Assembly (NCBI GenBank): GCA_902729315.2 | Contig: LR746264.1 | Span: forward strand, 6,473,878 to 6,537,877 | From: Spirodela intermedia | Lineage: Eukaryota; Streptophyta; Magnoliopsida; Alismatales; Araceae | Direction: 5' to 3' | DNA length: 64,000 bases | In this document: one piece after another, positions 10,893 through 22,518 of the stretch | How the letters are laid out: each line of letters starts with the position of its first letter | How positions within the stretch are numbered: the stretch's first letter is position 1 | Position numbers and translations under genes: made by a program | Notes under the pieces: generated by a model | Told to the model about the DNA's origin: nothing | What the model saw: the letters and a program-made list of their open reading frames with translations, nothing else | Database searches by the model: none

Positions 10893-12523
10893 TGATAAGT
10901 CTTCATTATCATGAGTTAATAATTAGTAAATAATGTAGTTTTAGCCTTAACTCATGATAAATAGACTTATATTTGTGTTAAAGAATGATTTTTGGTTTTC
11001 AATTGATTATCATGAATTTTTGGGTAATTATGTGATTTTATATGATTTTTACAGTCTTACTTTTGAGATAAATGAAGAACAAGAAATAAAAATAAAAATA
11101 TTGCAAAAATGGGGGGACTCGCTGGGCCTGCAAGCGGGTCGGAAGCGCAGTTGGGGAGTAAGCCGGGAGTAGGGGCTCGAGCGGCTTGGCTTGGGGACCG
11201 ACAGGGCACGCGTACGCCACTCCCCTTCCACGTCACCGGTGGCCAGCCAGCTGTGGGGCAAGGAGTGGTCATACACGCGAGAGAAGGGACTTTGCTCACA
11301 AAGCTAACATTACTATATATTCGCTCGAAAAATCGACGTACAACCAATGTGGGACTAAACCCCCATCACACCTTCCTCAAAAGAGACGGGCGACCGGCCC
11401 GGGTTCGAATCCTACTAGAGTCAAAATTCATATATTTTTATCTGATTATCGCGACTTTCCTGCAGATCCCCGGTGAAGGATTAAGCAACGAGAATTGCTG
11501 GATCATCGGCGAAAATCTCGTCAACGCGATTCGCAGAGTATTGCTACTAAAATTGCTGAACAATTCGCGATAAAAGGATCGCGAATCCATTGAGTAAATC
11601 ATCTCCGATTGATCGACGAACAAGCCGTCGTCAGGAAGAGGACGATCCGCCGGGAGACTAGTCGCCACCTCCTGAGAGCGTATCAGATGCGATGAAGAGC
11701 CTCCTCTTGCTGCGCGGACCTGAGGATGAAGCTCCCTAACACGCGCCCCACCTCCATCCAGCTCCTCTCCGTCAGGTGACAGCCGCCGGAGAGCCGCAAA
11801 GTCGCCATTTTCCGCTCCGCCGGGTGACAGCCGCCGGAGACGATTCGACGACCCACTTCATTGATCTCTAGACTTCGCGAGAAGATCTAGAGATTGCCCA
11901 CGTCGTCTTTGTCTAAGGAGAGCCTTTGAGGCCATGGACACTACACGACGACCCTCCCGAACGCTCAGGATTCCGGTGCATCGCCGACACGTCGCCGTCG
12001 CAACGCCGGAACTTTGTTTTCCTGCTTTCAATTTAATTTACGCTTTATTTAGTGATACTTTGTGTGATTTTAATTTACCAAACTATACTTCGTTAAATTA
12101 CGATTCTTATGGCTTTTACAGATCTTAATTTGATTAATTAAGTCGTCTGTAATCACTTACGTAAGAATCACCGGGCGGAACTCTATTTCTGCTTGATTCG
12201 CGTTCGCTAGGTGCTGACATCATCTTGACGCCCGCACCCTTATTTCCTTTTTTTTCGTGAATTTTAAATATATTTCCTTTTTATTTCCTAGTATAAAATT
12301 CATAAGAAAATCGTATTCATTGAGAAAAATTCTGAATAATTACCATATATTATATTACATCCCTGTGATCGACCTGGAAAATTACCGCTATTTTTGGAAT
12401 TTTTATTGAATTATAATTGATATATTTATTTTGAAATACTTCTAAATATCTGAAAATTCATATTTTCTAGTTTTATAAATTTTATATTTGCGTGATTTAA
12501 CATACAACGACTGAGTCACGTCA
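10893..12523 (+). repeat. E2 3' LTR
   Basis: It is 1631 bp, TGATAAGTCTTCATT to CACGTCA, the partner of 4945-6574. It is preceded by the polypurine tract and followed by the CTTAC duplication. The B-box-like GGTTCGAATCC lies at 11402-11412. Differences from the 5' copy are scattered over the whole length, so the insertion is not brand new. Confidence 0.95.
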
Positions 12524-12528
12524 CTTAC
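12524..12528 (+). repeat. E2 target-site duplication, right copy
   Basis: CTTAC, identical to 4940-4944. The E1 pol reading frame resumes directly after it. Confidence 0.95.
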
Positions 12529-15360
12529 CTATTATTATATCATCAAGCCTTACATCAGAACAAGAGGAAAAACTCATGCATGTATTGAAGGAAAATAAGG
12601 CAACAATATGATGGTCATTTGATGATATAAAAGGTACCTCCTAATGTGTGTGAGCATAAGATATTTATAGAAGAAGGCTATAAGCCATCAAGAAAAAATC
12701 AAAGGCACTTAAATCCTCATATGTTAGAAGTGTTAAAGAAATAAATATTGAAATGGCTTAAAATGGATGTGATTTATGCAATCTCAGACAACTCTTGGGT
12801 AAGTCCATTTCACATGGTATCAAAGAAGGCTGACATAATAATAGAAAAAAATGATAAAGAGGAAGAAGCACAAACTAGATTAGCCACCAGCTGGAGAGTA
12901 TGTATAGACTATAGGAAACAAAATCTAGTAACTAAAAAAGATCATTATCCCTTGCCTTTTACTAATCAGATTTTGGAAAAATTTGCCAACCAAAATTATT
13001 TATATTTTTTTGTGATTATTCAAGGTATAATCAAAATAGTATTCATGTAGATGACCAAGAAAAGACCACTTTTACATGTCCAGTAGGAACATTGCTTTTA
13101 AACGAATGTCATTTAGTTTTTGTAATGCTGCTACTACATTTCAAAGATGTATGAATGTCATATTTATTGAATTAATGGGCGACAAATTAGAAATTTTCAT
13201 GGATGTTTTTTTAGTTTTTAGTGCGTCATTTAATATGTGTTTATTTAATCTAATGCAGGTTCTACAAATATGTATCCAAAATAATCTTGTATTAAGTTGG
13301 GAAAAATCTCATTTCATGGTACAGGAAAGAATATTGTTGGGACATCGAGTCAGCAAGCATGGGCTGGAGGTAGACAAGGTCAAAATCGAAGTGATCAAGC
13401 ACTTACCTCTTCTCAAAAATTTAAAATAGCTTTGAAGGTTCCTCGGCCACATGGGCTTCTAGATTTCTAAACCCTTAGTTAATCTTGTCCAAAGTTGTCA
13501 ATTTTATTATTGATAGTGAAGCTATGATTGCTTTTAATCAAATTAAAAATGCACTTATTCAAGCTCCTATTTTGCAGGCCCCAAATTGGAGCTTACCCTT
13601 TGAACTAATGTGTGATGCATCAGATTTTGCAGTGGGAGCAATCTTAAGCCAAAGAATTGACAAGATGCTAGTGGCCATCTATTACGTTAATAAGACCTTG
13701 GTGGATGCTCAAGTAAATTATTCAACTTACTGAAAAGGAATGACTAGCCATTGTTTTTGCTTTAGAAACATTTAGGTCTAATTTATTAGGTAGTAAGATT
13801 ATTATTTTTTCTGATCATGCAGCTTTAAAGTTTTTACTTAGAAAGAAAGAGGCTAAACCTAGGCTTATTAAGTGGATACTTTTGTTACAAGAATTTGATA
13901 TTGAGATAAGGGATAGGAAGGGAAGTAAAAATGTAGTGGCTGATCATTTATCGAGGATGATTGTAGCAGACTCACAACTCATTAGTGATTCCTTTCCCGA
14001 TGAACATATTTTAGGAGTTCAAACTAGGAAAATTCCTTAGTATGCACATATAGTGAATTATCATACCATAGGAATGTTGTCTTTAGATTGGGACTATAAT
14101 GAGAGGAAAAAAATCTTCAAAAAATTATCATATTATTATAGGGAAGAACCTTAATTATTTTATTTAGGAGTTGATCAGATTTTGAGGAGATGTGTGCTAG
14201 AAGAGGAACAAGAAAAAAAATTAGAATTTTTTCATTCATCACTATGTGGAGTCCATTATTCTTCTAAAATTACAACTTCAAAGATCTTACAATGTGGGTT
14301 TTATTGGCTAACTTTATTTAGAGATTCTTATGATTTCTATTTAAGGTGTTTAAGATGTCAAACAATCATTAATTTGAGTAAGAAAGATCATATGTCCCTT
14401 AAGCCAGTTTTAGAGGTAGAGATATTTGATTTATGGAGAATTTATTTCATGAGGCCTTTCCCAAATTCAAAGGGATATGAATTCATTTTGATGGCAGTAG
14501 ATTATGTGTCTTGTTGGGTAAAAGTAATTCCTATTAGAATCTATAATGGAAAGGTGGTAGTTAAATTTATAGAACAACATATTTTCTTAAGGTTTGGATG
14601 TCCTAGGGTCATCATTAGTAATAGGGGATCACCTTTTAATAATTATCAATTTAAGACCCTATTGAAAAGATATGGAGTTCATCATAAGATAACTACACCT
14701 TATCATCTAGAAGCCAATGAACAAGTAGAAGTATATAATAGAGAGATTAAAAAAATTATGTAAAAAATCTGTAGACTTGATCTAAAAGATTGATCTAAAA
14801 GTTTATATGATGCTCTATGGGCATATAGGATAGCATATAAAACTCCCTTAGATATGTCACCATATATATTAATTTTTAATAAAGCATGTCATCTTCTTGT
14901 AGAGCTAGAGCATAGAGTATATTGGGCAATTAAAAAATTAAATTTATCTCTTGATGATATTGGAAAGAAACAATTACTTGAATTGCATGAGTTAAATAAG
15001 ATTCAAAATGAGACATGAGAATCCTAAGATTTATAAAGCTAAAATGAAAGCATTTCATGCAAATAATTAAGAAGAAGAGAATTCAAATAAAATCAAAAAG
15101 TATGGCATTATAATTCGAGATTCAAGCTCTTTCTTGGTAGGTTAAAATCTAGATGGAATGATCCATCTATTATTATTAAAGTCTTTTAATGTGGTGCTAT
15201 TTTAATTGAGGATTCAAAAACAGGACAACAAATAAAAGTGAATGGACAAAGATTGAAACCTTACATAGAAAATGATTCACTTTGTCCATCAATCTCAATC
15301 AATTTTAATAAGTTGTTCCATGAAACTAATGATTCTCTTAACTTAACTGCACAAGCCTAG
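12529..15360 (+). pseudogene. E1 pol pseudogene: RT, RNase H, integrase
   Basis: RT (12529-13430) shows WVSPFHMVSKKA, GWRVCIDYRK-like wording (SWRVCIDYRKQN) and DHYPLPFTNQILEK. The catalytic F-M-D-D box reads FMDV (about 13200), losing the second Asp. RNase H (13485 to about 13970) has the AFNQIKNALIQAPIL entry, [23 protein letters not shown] and [16 protein letters not shown]. Integrase (14150-15360) has the H/C zinc region (HSSLCGVHY, CLRCQ). The first catalytic Asp is Tyr (RIYFMR) and the second is Asn (IISNRGSPF); only the Glu of EQVEVYNRE remains. Stops and frame changes occur throughout. The C-terminal part ends with a stop at 15358-15360. Confidence 0.85.
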
Positions 15361-17051
15361 TAGTTACTCTCTTTTTAATTTTCATTTTAGTATTTTTCTT
15401 TTTTGTGTGTTTTGTTTTGTATTTGTATTTTCTTTTCTATGTAAGATGGCCTTGAAATCTTCATGATCTTGAGCTGTTGAGAGAGATGATCATAGAAGTC
15501 ACAAAGGACTACCTCCATTCTTGCAAATGAAGGATCTACCCTCAGTTTGCAAAATTTTATTTGTGTTAATTCTTTCCACATGCGTTGAGGACCATGTATA
15601 AATGAAGTAGGGGTATGAGTCATTTGCATGTCTTCTGCAAAAATTTTAAAGTTTTACATGTGACTGATCCATATTATTTTTTTACTAAGTGGAGGAATCT
15701 ACTCATAAAAATATTTTTAAGGGTTATCAACCCTATCTTAGTGAGTCCATTCACCTAGACATTTTAGAATTTAGGACATAGAAGTTAGGCTATTGCAGTG
15801 GGTTGAGATCAACTCGAAATGACACAACTATGAGACATAGATCAACTATGAAGATTTTTATATAATGAATGACCTCCTAGGAGTGGGATATCCAAAGAGA
15901 ATCAAAGGAATATGAGAAATCAAAAGGTTGAAGTACTATTGGTGTGGACTAGAAAATTGAGTGATAGGAAATTTAGACCCTCTACCCCATGTCAGCCGAT
16001 CCTACTTGGTGTATGAATTGTCATTGATTGAATTTTTTCTTTTTGGAAATAGTGGAAGGACATTGAACCTTAGGTATAAAATAATATCCATATATTTTTT
16101 ATCCACTATACATTATTCAGTTCCTATATCTTATCCAACCATACCATTTATCCCTTTATAAGACCTAAATTTACCCTTCCGATTTTCACAATTAGGCCAC
16201 CCTCTTTCCACTCATTTTTCTTATTCACTCATGATAGTTGTTAACCCAAATAATAATTATTTTTTACATGTGTCATTTATTCTTCTTCATACTTATGTTT
16301 CTCAATATTCCCTCATCCTCTTCTAAGTTGTATATGTTTGAGTTAAGATTTTCGTTCATCAACCAACAAAAAAAAAGAAAAAAGAAAAAAAGAAAAGAAA
16401 AGAAAAGGAAAGAATGAGGAGAATACAGGAAAGAAAAAGTCATTCCATATTCTCAAATGATGCTATGTAACTTTTTTCGATTCAAGCATCTTGATTTGGG
16501 AGCATAACTATCATGAATGGAACTTAGCTATTGATTACGTAACCTATCATTGCCACTGCATTAAATCATGGTCTTCAGCCCATGACCTACCTTATTAGTG
16601 TATTATCTCTCCATTGCCTTTATTTATCCACCTTTCTTATATCCCATCTTTTTAATCCACTTTTATCTGTACCACAAAGAGGAGATGTCTTTGCACTGAT
16701 TTTCCTAAAGGGAAGGAAGTTTAAAAGAATTCTTAAACACAAAGTAGCTACCATAGATGAGAGAGAGATATCCATTTAGAGGGGGTTAGGATTAGACACA
16801 TCATGAAAGGTGAGAATCTTTTCATGATTATAGTATCATACCTAGAGATATGCTCATTCTCTTTTATTGCCCATGGCTCTTTTCAAAAATTCCTAAGAGC
16901 TTACTAAGATGATAGAATCTAGACTTTCATTAGTCATGATCATGTGCTGAAGTGTGATCAGCACTTTGAACACTTTTTATCTTCATATTTGAAGATTACA
17001 AGATGAAAAGACAATCTAAGGAGAACTTAAAGAAAATTACTAAGTGACTAG
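15361..17051 (+). other. E1 3' noncoding region
   Basis: No supported coding sequence. About 15583-15618 carries TTGAGGACCATG followed by GTAGGGGTATGAG, a decayed form of the GAGGACAATG plus purine-tract motif seen in the E2 and E3 3' regions. The rest is AT-rich with a poly-purine run near 16370-16435. E3 begins at 17052, flanked by ACTAG. Confidence 0.65.
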
Positions 17052-18603
17052 TGACATGACTTAGTCATTGTATATTAAATCACGTAAATTTAAAAGTTAT
17101 AAAACTAGAAAATATTAATTTTAAGATATTTATAATATTTTTTAAACAAATATATCAATTATAATTTAATAAAAATTTTAAAATAGTGATAATTTTCCAA
17201 GTCAATCATAAACATATAATATAATATCGAATAATTTTTCAGAATTTTTTTCAAAGAATATGATTTTTTATGAGTTTTTACTAAGAAATAAAAATAAAAT
17301 ATATTTAAAATTTGTAAAAAAGGAGAATAAGGGTGCGGATGTCAAGATGATGTCAGTGCATGATGAATATGAATTAGGTAGAAATAAATTATGCTTGATG
17401 ATTCTTATGTAAGTGATTACATATAATTTAATTGATCAAATTAAGATTTGTAAAAGCAAGAAGAATTATAATTGAATAAAATATAGTTTGATAAATTTAA
17501 ATCACATAAATTATCACTAAATAAAATAAAAATTAAGTTGAAAGTAGAAAAATAGAGTTCTAACATTGTGATGGTGATGTGTCAATGATGCACTTAAATC
17601 TTGAGCAATCAAGAAGATCGTTGTATAGTATTTACAATCTCGAATGCTCTCCTTGAACAAAGACAACGTGAGCAATCTCTAGATCTTCTTGCAAAGTCTA
17701 AAGATCAATGAAATGGGTTGTCGAATCATCTTTGGTAATTGTCACTTGACAAAGTAGAAAAATAGTCACTTTGCGACTCTCCAATGGCTTCATCCTCAGG
17801 TTTGCACAATAAAAGAAGGTTTTTCATCATATCTGATACATTCTCAAGAGGTGGCAACTCGTCTCCTCGCGAATCGTCCTCTTTCTAAAGATGATGACTT
17901 ATTCGTCAATCAATCAGAGATGATTTACGTGATGGATTTATGATCTTTTTATTGCAAATCATTCAACAATTTTAGTAACAATGCTCTATAAATATCATTG
18001 ACGGGATTTTCGTCGATGATCTAGCAATTTTGGCGGCTTGACCCTTCATCAGTGACATGCAAGAAAGTTGTGATAATTAGATAAAAATATGAGTTTTAGT
18101 TCTAGGAGGATTCGAACCTGCACTAGTTGCCCGCTTGTATGAGAGAGATTGAAATAAGTACTATAATGTCCTTAACAAGTGACATCATCATGGTATATCT
18201 CTATTATAACTAAGGGATAGTTTAGGTATTAAAATCATATTTTATAAGTAATGTCTTTTTCTCTCACGTGTACTATCACTTCTTGCCCCATAGCCGACTA
18301 ACCACCAGTGATGTAGAACAAGAGTGACACACATGTGTCTCCATCAGTCCTAGCTGCTCAAGCCCCTACTCGCGGCTCCTTCTTACTGCACTTTCGACCC
18401 ACTTGTGGGCTTGATTGGCCAATGGGTCTCCCCCTTACGCTATATTTTTATTTTAATTTTTTTTTCTTCATTTATCTCAAAAATAAGATTATAAATATCA
18501 TAGAAATTCGTAGAAAATCACAAATATAAGTCTATTTATCATAAGTTAAGGCTAAAACTATATTATTTACTAATTATTAACTCATGATAATGAAGACTTA
18601 TCA
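17052..18603 (-). repeat. E3 3' LTR
   Basis: Reverse complement of the E2-family LTR, from TGACATGACTTAG (LTR end) to GACTTATCA (LTR start). It contains the B-box-like word at 18109-18119 (minus: GGTTCGAATCC). It keeps the roughly 100-bp middle segment (about 18130-18250) that the E2 LTRs lack. It is followed by CACCCCCCAACTT, the complement of the polypurine tract. Confidence 0.88.
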
Positions 18604-20185
18604 CACCCCCCAACTTAAATCATTGTTAGTCTTTTAGCAATGAAATTACAAAAATAAAAATTCTGAAATCTCAAACATCATATTTCAATACATAAAAAAA
18701 AATACAATTAGAAATGATACACATTTAGATACTTTAGATTCTTATATCAAATATTTAAGAATGATGTCAAACACTTAAATATTTAAACACTCCTTAGAAT
18801 AATAATTTAGACTTCACTTCTTCTATTCACATCTTTATCACTTCTTCATTCATAGATATATTTACAAGATGTTTCAATTATCAATATTCATCCAAGAATA
18901 ATATTGATTTTATATTTTTCTTTTTATATACCATGATTTTTTAAGTTTTCACTATATTTCTGTTATATATATATAATAGATAAGTAACTTTTCCTATAGA
19001 CCAATTTTGAAAATAAGAATGATGTCTCATACCCTCCATGTGTACTCTTCATTTTTAGGGCCTTCACTTTATCCACTTATTTTGCAGCAAGTATTTTTCT
19101 ATGTATGATTTTTGACAATGAGAATGATGTCTCACACCCTCTATGTACTCTTCATTTCTAGATTTTTTACATTACTCTTTCTTTTTTTTTGAAATAAGTG
19201 ATTTCTCCTCACAAGTCCTATAGATCATGGTGTAAAAATCTTCATTAAACTCAAATGATCAATCAAATTTTCACATCAAGTACATACTATCCATCAAGAT
19301 CATGAAGTGAAAATCTGTAAAATCAAATCCATGTTATCTATCATATATCCAATGAGTATTCCAACATTTCATGCTATTAAATTATTCATTTAACTCAATA
19401 ATAATCTTCCTAGTATCTTTTGGTATCAATCAATCTAATTAATTTATTTTTTTATACCTACAATATTATGTGAGAAATTTGTAAAGTAGATAGTTTTGAC
19501 AACTTTGATTTCTATTTTCAGTTATATTTTTACCAACAATAAATTTATCAAAAATAAATCAAAATTATCCTCTTTATAGCTGTAATTTTAAATTTCAGCA
19601 ATATATGTCTAGGGGATTGAAATGTGAGATAAGTGTCTCTAGAATTTCAAATTTTAGGCTATTTTTTCTTTGTTGTTTTGATAGTCTATTGTTCCTAACA
19701 AAAAACTAGAAAATAGATGTTGTAATTTTTCTGATTTATTTTTTTTAGTTGTTGTCCTAAGTGAGCATGAAAAAAATGCAAACACATGTTCTTAATCATC
19801 CTACAACCTAAATTTAAAATTAATACTTCACCCCCCAACTTTAAAATGATATTGTCCTCAATGACACAGAAAAATCAGAACCAAATATGCAAAAAATTTA
19901 ATTGTCAAGTGAACCATGCATATATATGCAAGTTAAGCACTAACAATATTGTCATAAATGATAAAGCTCAGAAAGACACCACCTCAACCTCGTTTCTAAT
20001 TTTTCACTTCATCTTACACTCCTCCTCTTGCACTTTTTTGGAGAAAAAAAAAACTAATGCAAAAACAAATATTATGAAATTTTAAGAAAAATAGAACTTA
20101 AAAAAAATCAAAAAAATAAACTAAAAACCATGGGTTGTCTCTCATGCAACGTTGAATTTAATGTCTTCAGCTAGACACATTAGTC
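18604..20185 (-). other. E3 3' noncoding region
   Basis: Collinear, inverted, with E2 9290-10892: polypurine tract, direct-repeat pair, second tract-like motif (CACCCCCCAACTTTAAAATG at about 19831, with TTGTCCTCAATGAC after it) and the ACCATGGGTTGTCTC word near 20127. No coding region is supported; the 19786-20085 frame is a by-product. Confidence 0.75.
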
Positions 20186-20819
20186 TTACTCTTGAATTTC
20201 TTTTAATAATAAAATTTCTTTTTCTGCAAGACATTCATGTTCTATGTAATGTTTAAGCCGTTGTCCATTTACCTTAAAGTTATGATCACTTTTAGGATCT
20301 TTAATCATTACAACCCCATGATCCTATATTTCTTCCACCGCATAAAGCCTTTTCCATTTTGATTTCAATTTTTCTAGAAATAACTTCAACCTAGAATCAG
20401 ATAACCATACTTTTTGTCCAACATCAATTTCTTTTCTACTAATGTATTTATCACAAAATGTTTTAATTTTTTCTTTATATATTAGATGATTTTCATAAGC
20501 TTCATTCCTCAACTCCTCTAGTTCATGTAGTTGTAAAATTCTATGCCCACCAACTGATTTTTCATCCATACATAAATTTTTTATAGCTCATAATGCTTTA
20601 GGCTCTATTTCTATAGGAAGATGGCATGGCTTTCAAAAAATGAGACGAAATGGAGACATACTTATAGGATTTTTATAAGCTATTATATAAGCCTATAATA
20701 CATCTTGTAATTTCATGGGCCAATATTTCATATCTAGTCTAACTATTTTTCTGAAAATTCTCTAAATTTCTTTATTTGCTACTTTAGCTTGCCCATTTGT
20801 TTGGAGATGATATGGAGTG

Positions 20820-20824
20820 GTTAC
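20820..20824. repeat. Solo-LTR target duplication, left
   Basis: GTTAC precedes the LTR start; ATTAC (22519-22523) follows its end. Four of five bases match, consistent with an aged duplication. Confidence 0.7.
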
Positions 20825-22518
20825 TAATAAGTCTTTATTATCATGAATTAATAATTAGTAAATAATATAATTTTAGTCTTAACTCATGTTAAATAGACTT
20901 ATATTTGTGTTAAAGTGTGAAAAATAGTTTTCAGTTGATTAACGTGAATTTTTGGGTAATTATGTGATTTTATACAAATTTATATGATTTTTACTGTCTT
21001 ACTTTTGAGATAAATGAAGAAAAAGAAATAAAAATAAAAATATAACAAGTCGGAAGTAGGTTGGAAGCATAGTCAAAGAGGAGCCGCGAGTAGAGGCTCG
21101 AGCGACTAGGACCAATAAGGGCACATGTGCGCCACTTTCCTTCCACGTCACCAGTGGCCAGTCGACTGTGGGGTAAGGAGTGGTCGTACACACGGGAGAA
21201 ATGGACTTATAAATATAATATTATTATATATTTATTCGAAACTTCGGCACACAAGCAATGTGAGACTAAACCCGCGTCACACTTTCCCCATAAATCTTTG
21301 ATGATTTTAATATCTACAATACCCCTTATTTCTAACAAAGATATACCATGATGACATTATTTTATAAGGGCAATAGTGTCAATCTTTCTCATGTAGGTAG
21401 GCAATCGACGTCGATTTAAATCTTCTCAAAACCAAAACTCATATTTTTTTATCTGATTATCATGACTTTTTTGTAGATTGTTGGTGAAGGATTAAGCCAT
21501 CATAATCACTAGATCGTCGACGAAAATCTCATCAATGTGATTCGTAGAGCGTTATTACCAAAACTACTAAATGATTTGTGATAAAAGGATCGTAAATCCA
21601 TCAAGTAAAGCATCTCCGATTGATTGACAAACAAGCCGTCGTCGGAAAGAGGAAGATCTACCAGGAGACGAGTCACCACCTCCTAAGAGTGTACTAGATG
21701 TGATGAAGAGTCTCATCGTGCTGCGCAGACCTAAGGATGAAGTTCCCTGACACGTGCCTCACCTCCATCCAACTCTTCTATGTCAGGTGACAGCCATCGG
21801 AGAGCCACAAAGTCGCTGTTTTTCTACTCCGTCATGTGATAGTCGTCGAAGACGATTTGACGACTCATTTCATTGATCTCTAGACTTCGCAAGGAGATCT
21901 AGAGATTGCACATGTTGTCCTTGTCCAAAGAGAGCCTTCGAGGCTGTGGACACTACATGACGATCCTCTCAAATGCTTAAGATTCTGGTGCATTGCCGAT
22001 GCATTACCGCCGCAACGTCAAAACTCTATTTTTCTACTTTCAACTTAATTTTCACTTCATTTAGTGATAATTTATGTGATTTAAATTTACCAAGATATAC
22101 TTCATTCAATTATAATTCTTCTCACTTTTACAAATCTTAATTTGATCAATTAAATTATTTGTAATCACTTATGTAAGAATCGTCAGTCAAAACTCTATTT
22201 CTGCCCAATCTGAATCGTCATCCTGACATCTGCACCCTTATTTCTCTTTTTCGTGAATTTTACATATATTTAATTTTTATTTCCTAGTATAAAATTTATA
22301 GAAAATAGTATTCTTTGAAAAAAATTCTGAATAATTACCCAATATAATACTACATCCCTATGATTGACTTGGAAAATTATTGATATTTTTGAAAGTTTTA
22401 TTGAATTATAATTGATATATTTGTTCAGAAATACTTTTAAATATCTAAAAATTTGTATTTTTTAGTTTTATAAATTTTAAATTTATGTGATTTACTATAC
22501 AACAACTAAGTCATGTCA
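20825..22518 (+). repeat. Solo LTR of the E2/E3 family inside E3 integrase
   Basis: A full LTR of about 1.69 kb, from TAATAAGTCTTTATT (terminal TG mutated to TA) to AAGTCATGTCA, with no interior on either side. On both sides the minus-strand E3 integrase continues; the TPYHLQTNGQA core is cut at the join. It is the product of insertion followed by LTR-LTR recombination. It keeps the middle segment (about 21290-21400) missing from the E2 LTRs. Confidence 0.88.

Larger units (their letters stand above)
4945..12523 (+). mobile_element. E2: gag-only, non-autonomous LTR retrotransposon
   Basis: Two near-identical LTRs (4945-6574, 10893-12523), a tRNA-Asp primer site, a gag frame, a long 3' noncoding region and a polypurine tract make a structurally complete element with perfect CTTAC duplications. 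The 4.3 kb interior has no protease, RT, RNase H or integrase, unlike E3, which shares its LTR, gag and 3' noncoding sequence. It therefore fits the TR-GAG type: it could move only with enzymes supplied by a relative such as E3. Removing E2 rejoins the E1 protease-RT linker in frame (STLPIIISSSLT wording), showing a precise insertion. It is the youngest layer judged by LTR similarity and primer-site state. Confidence 0.92.
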
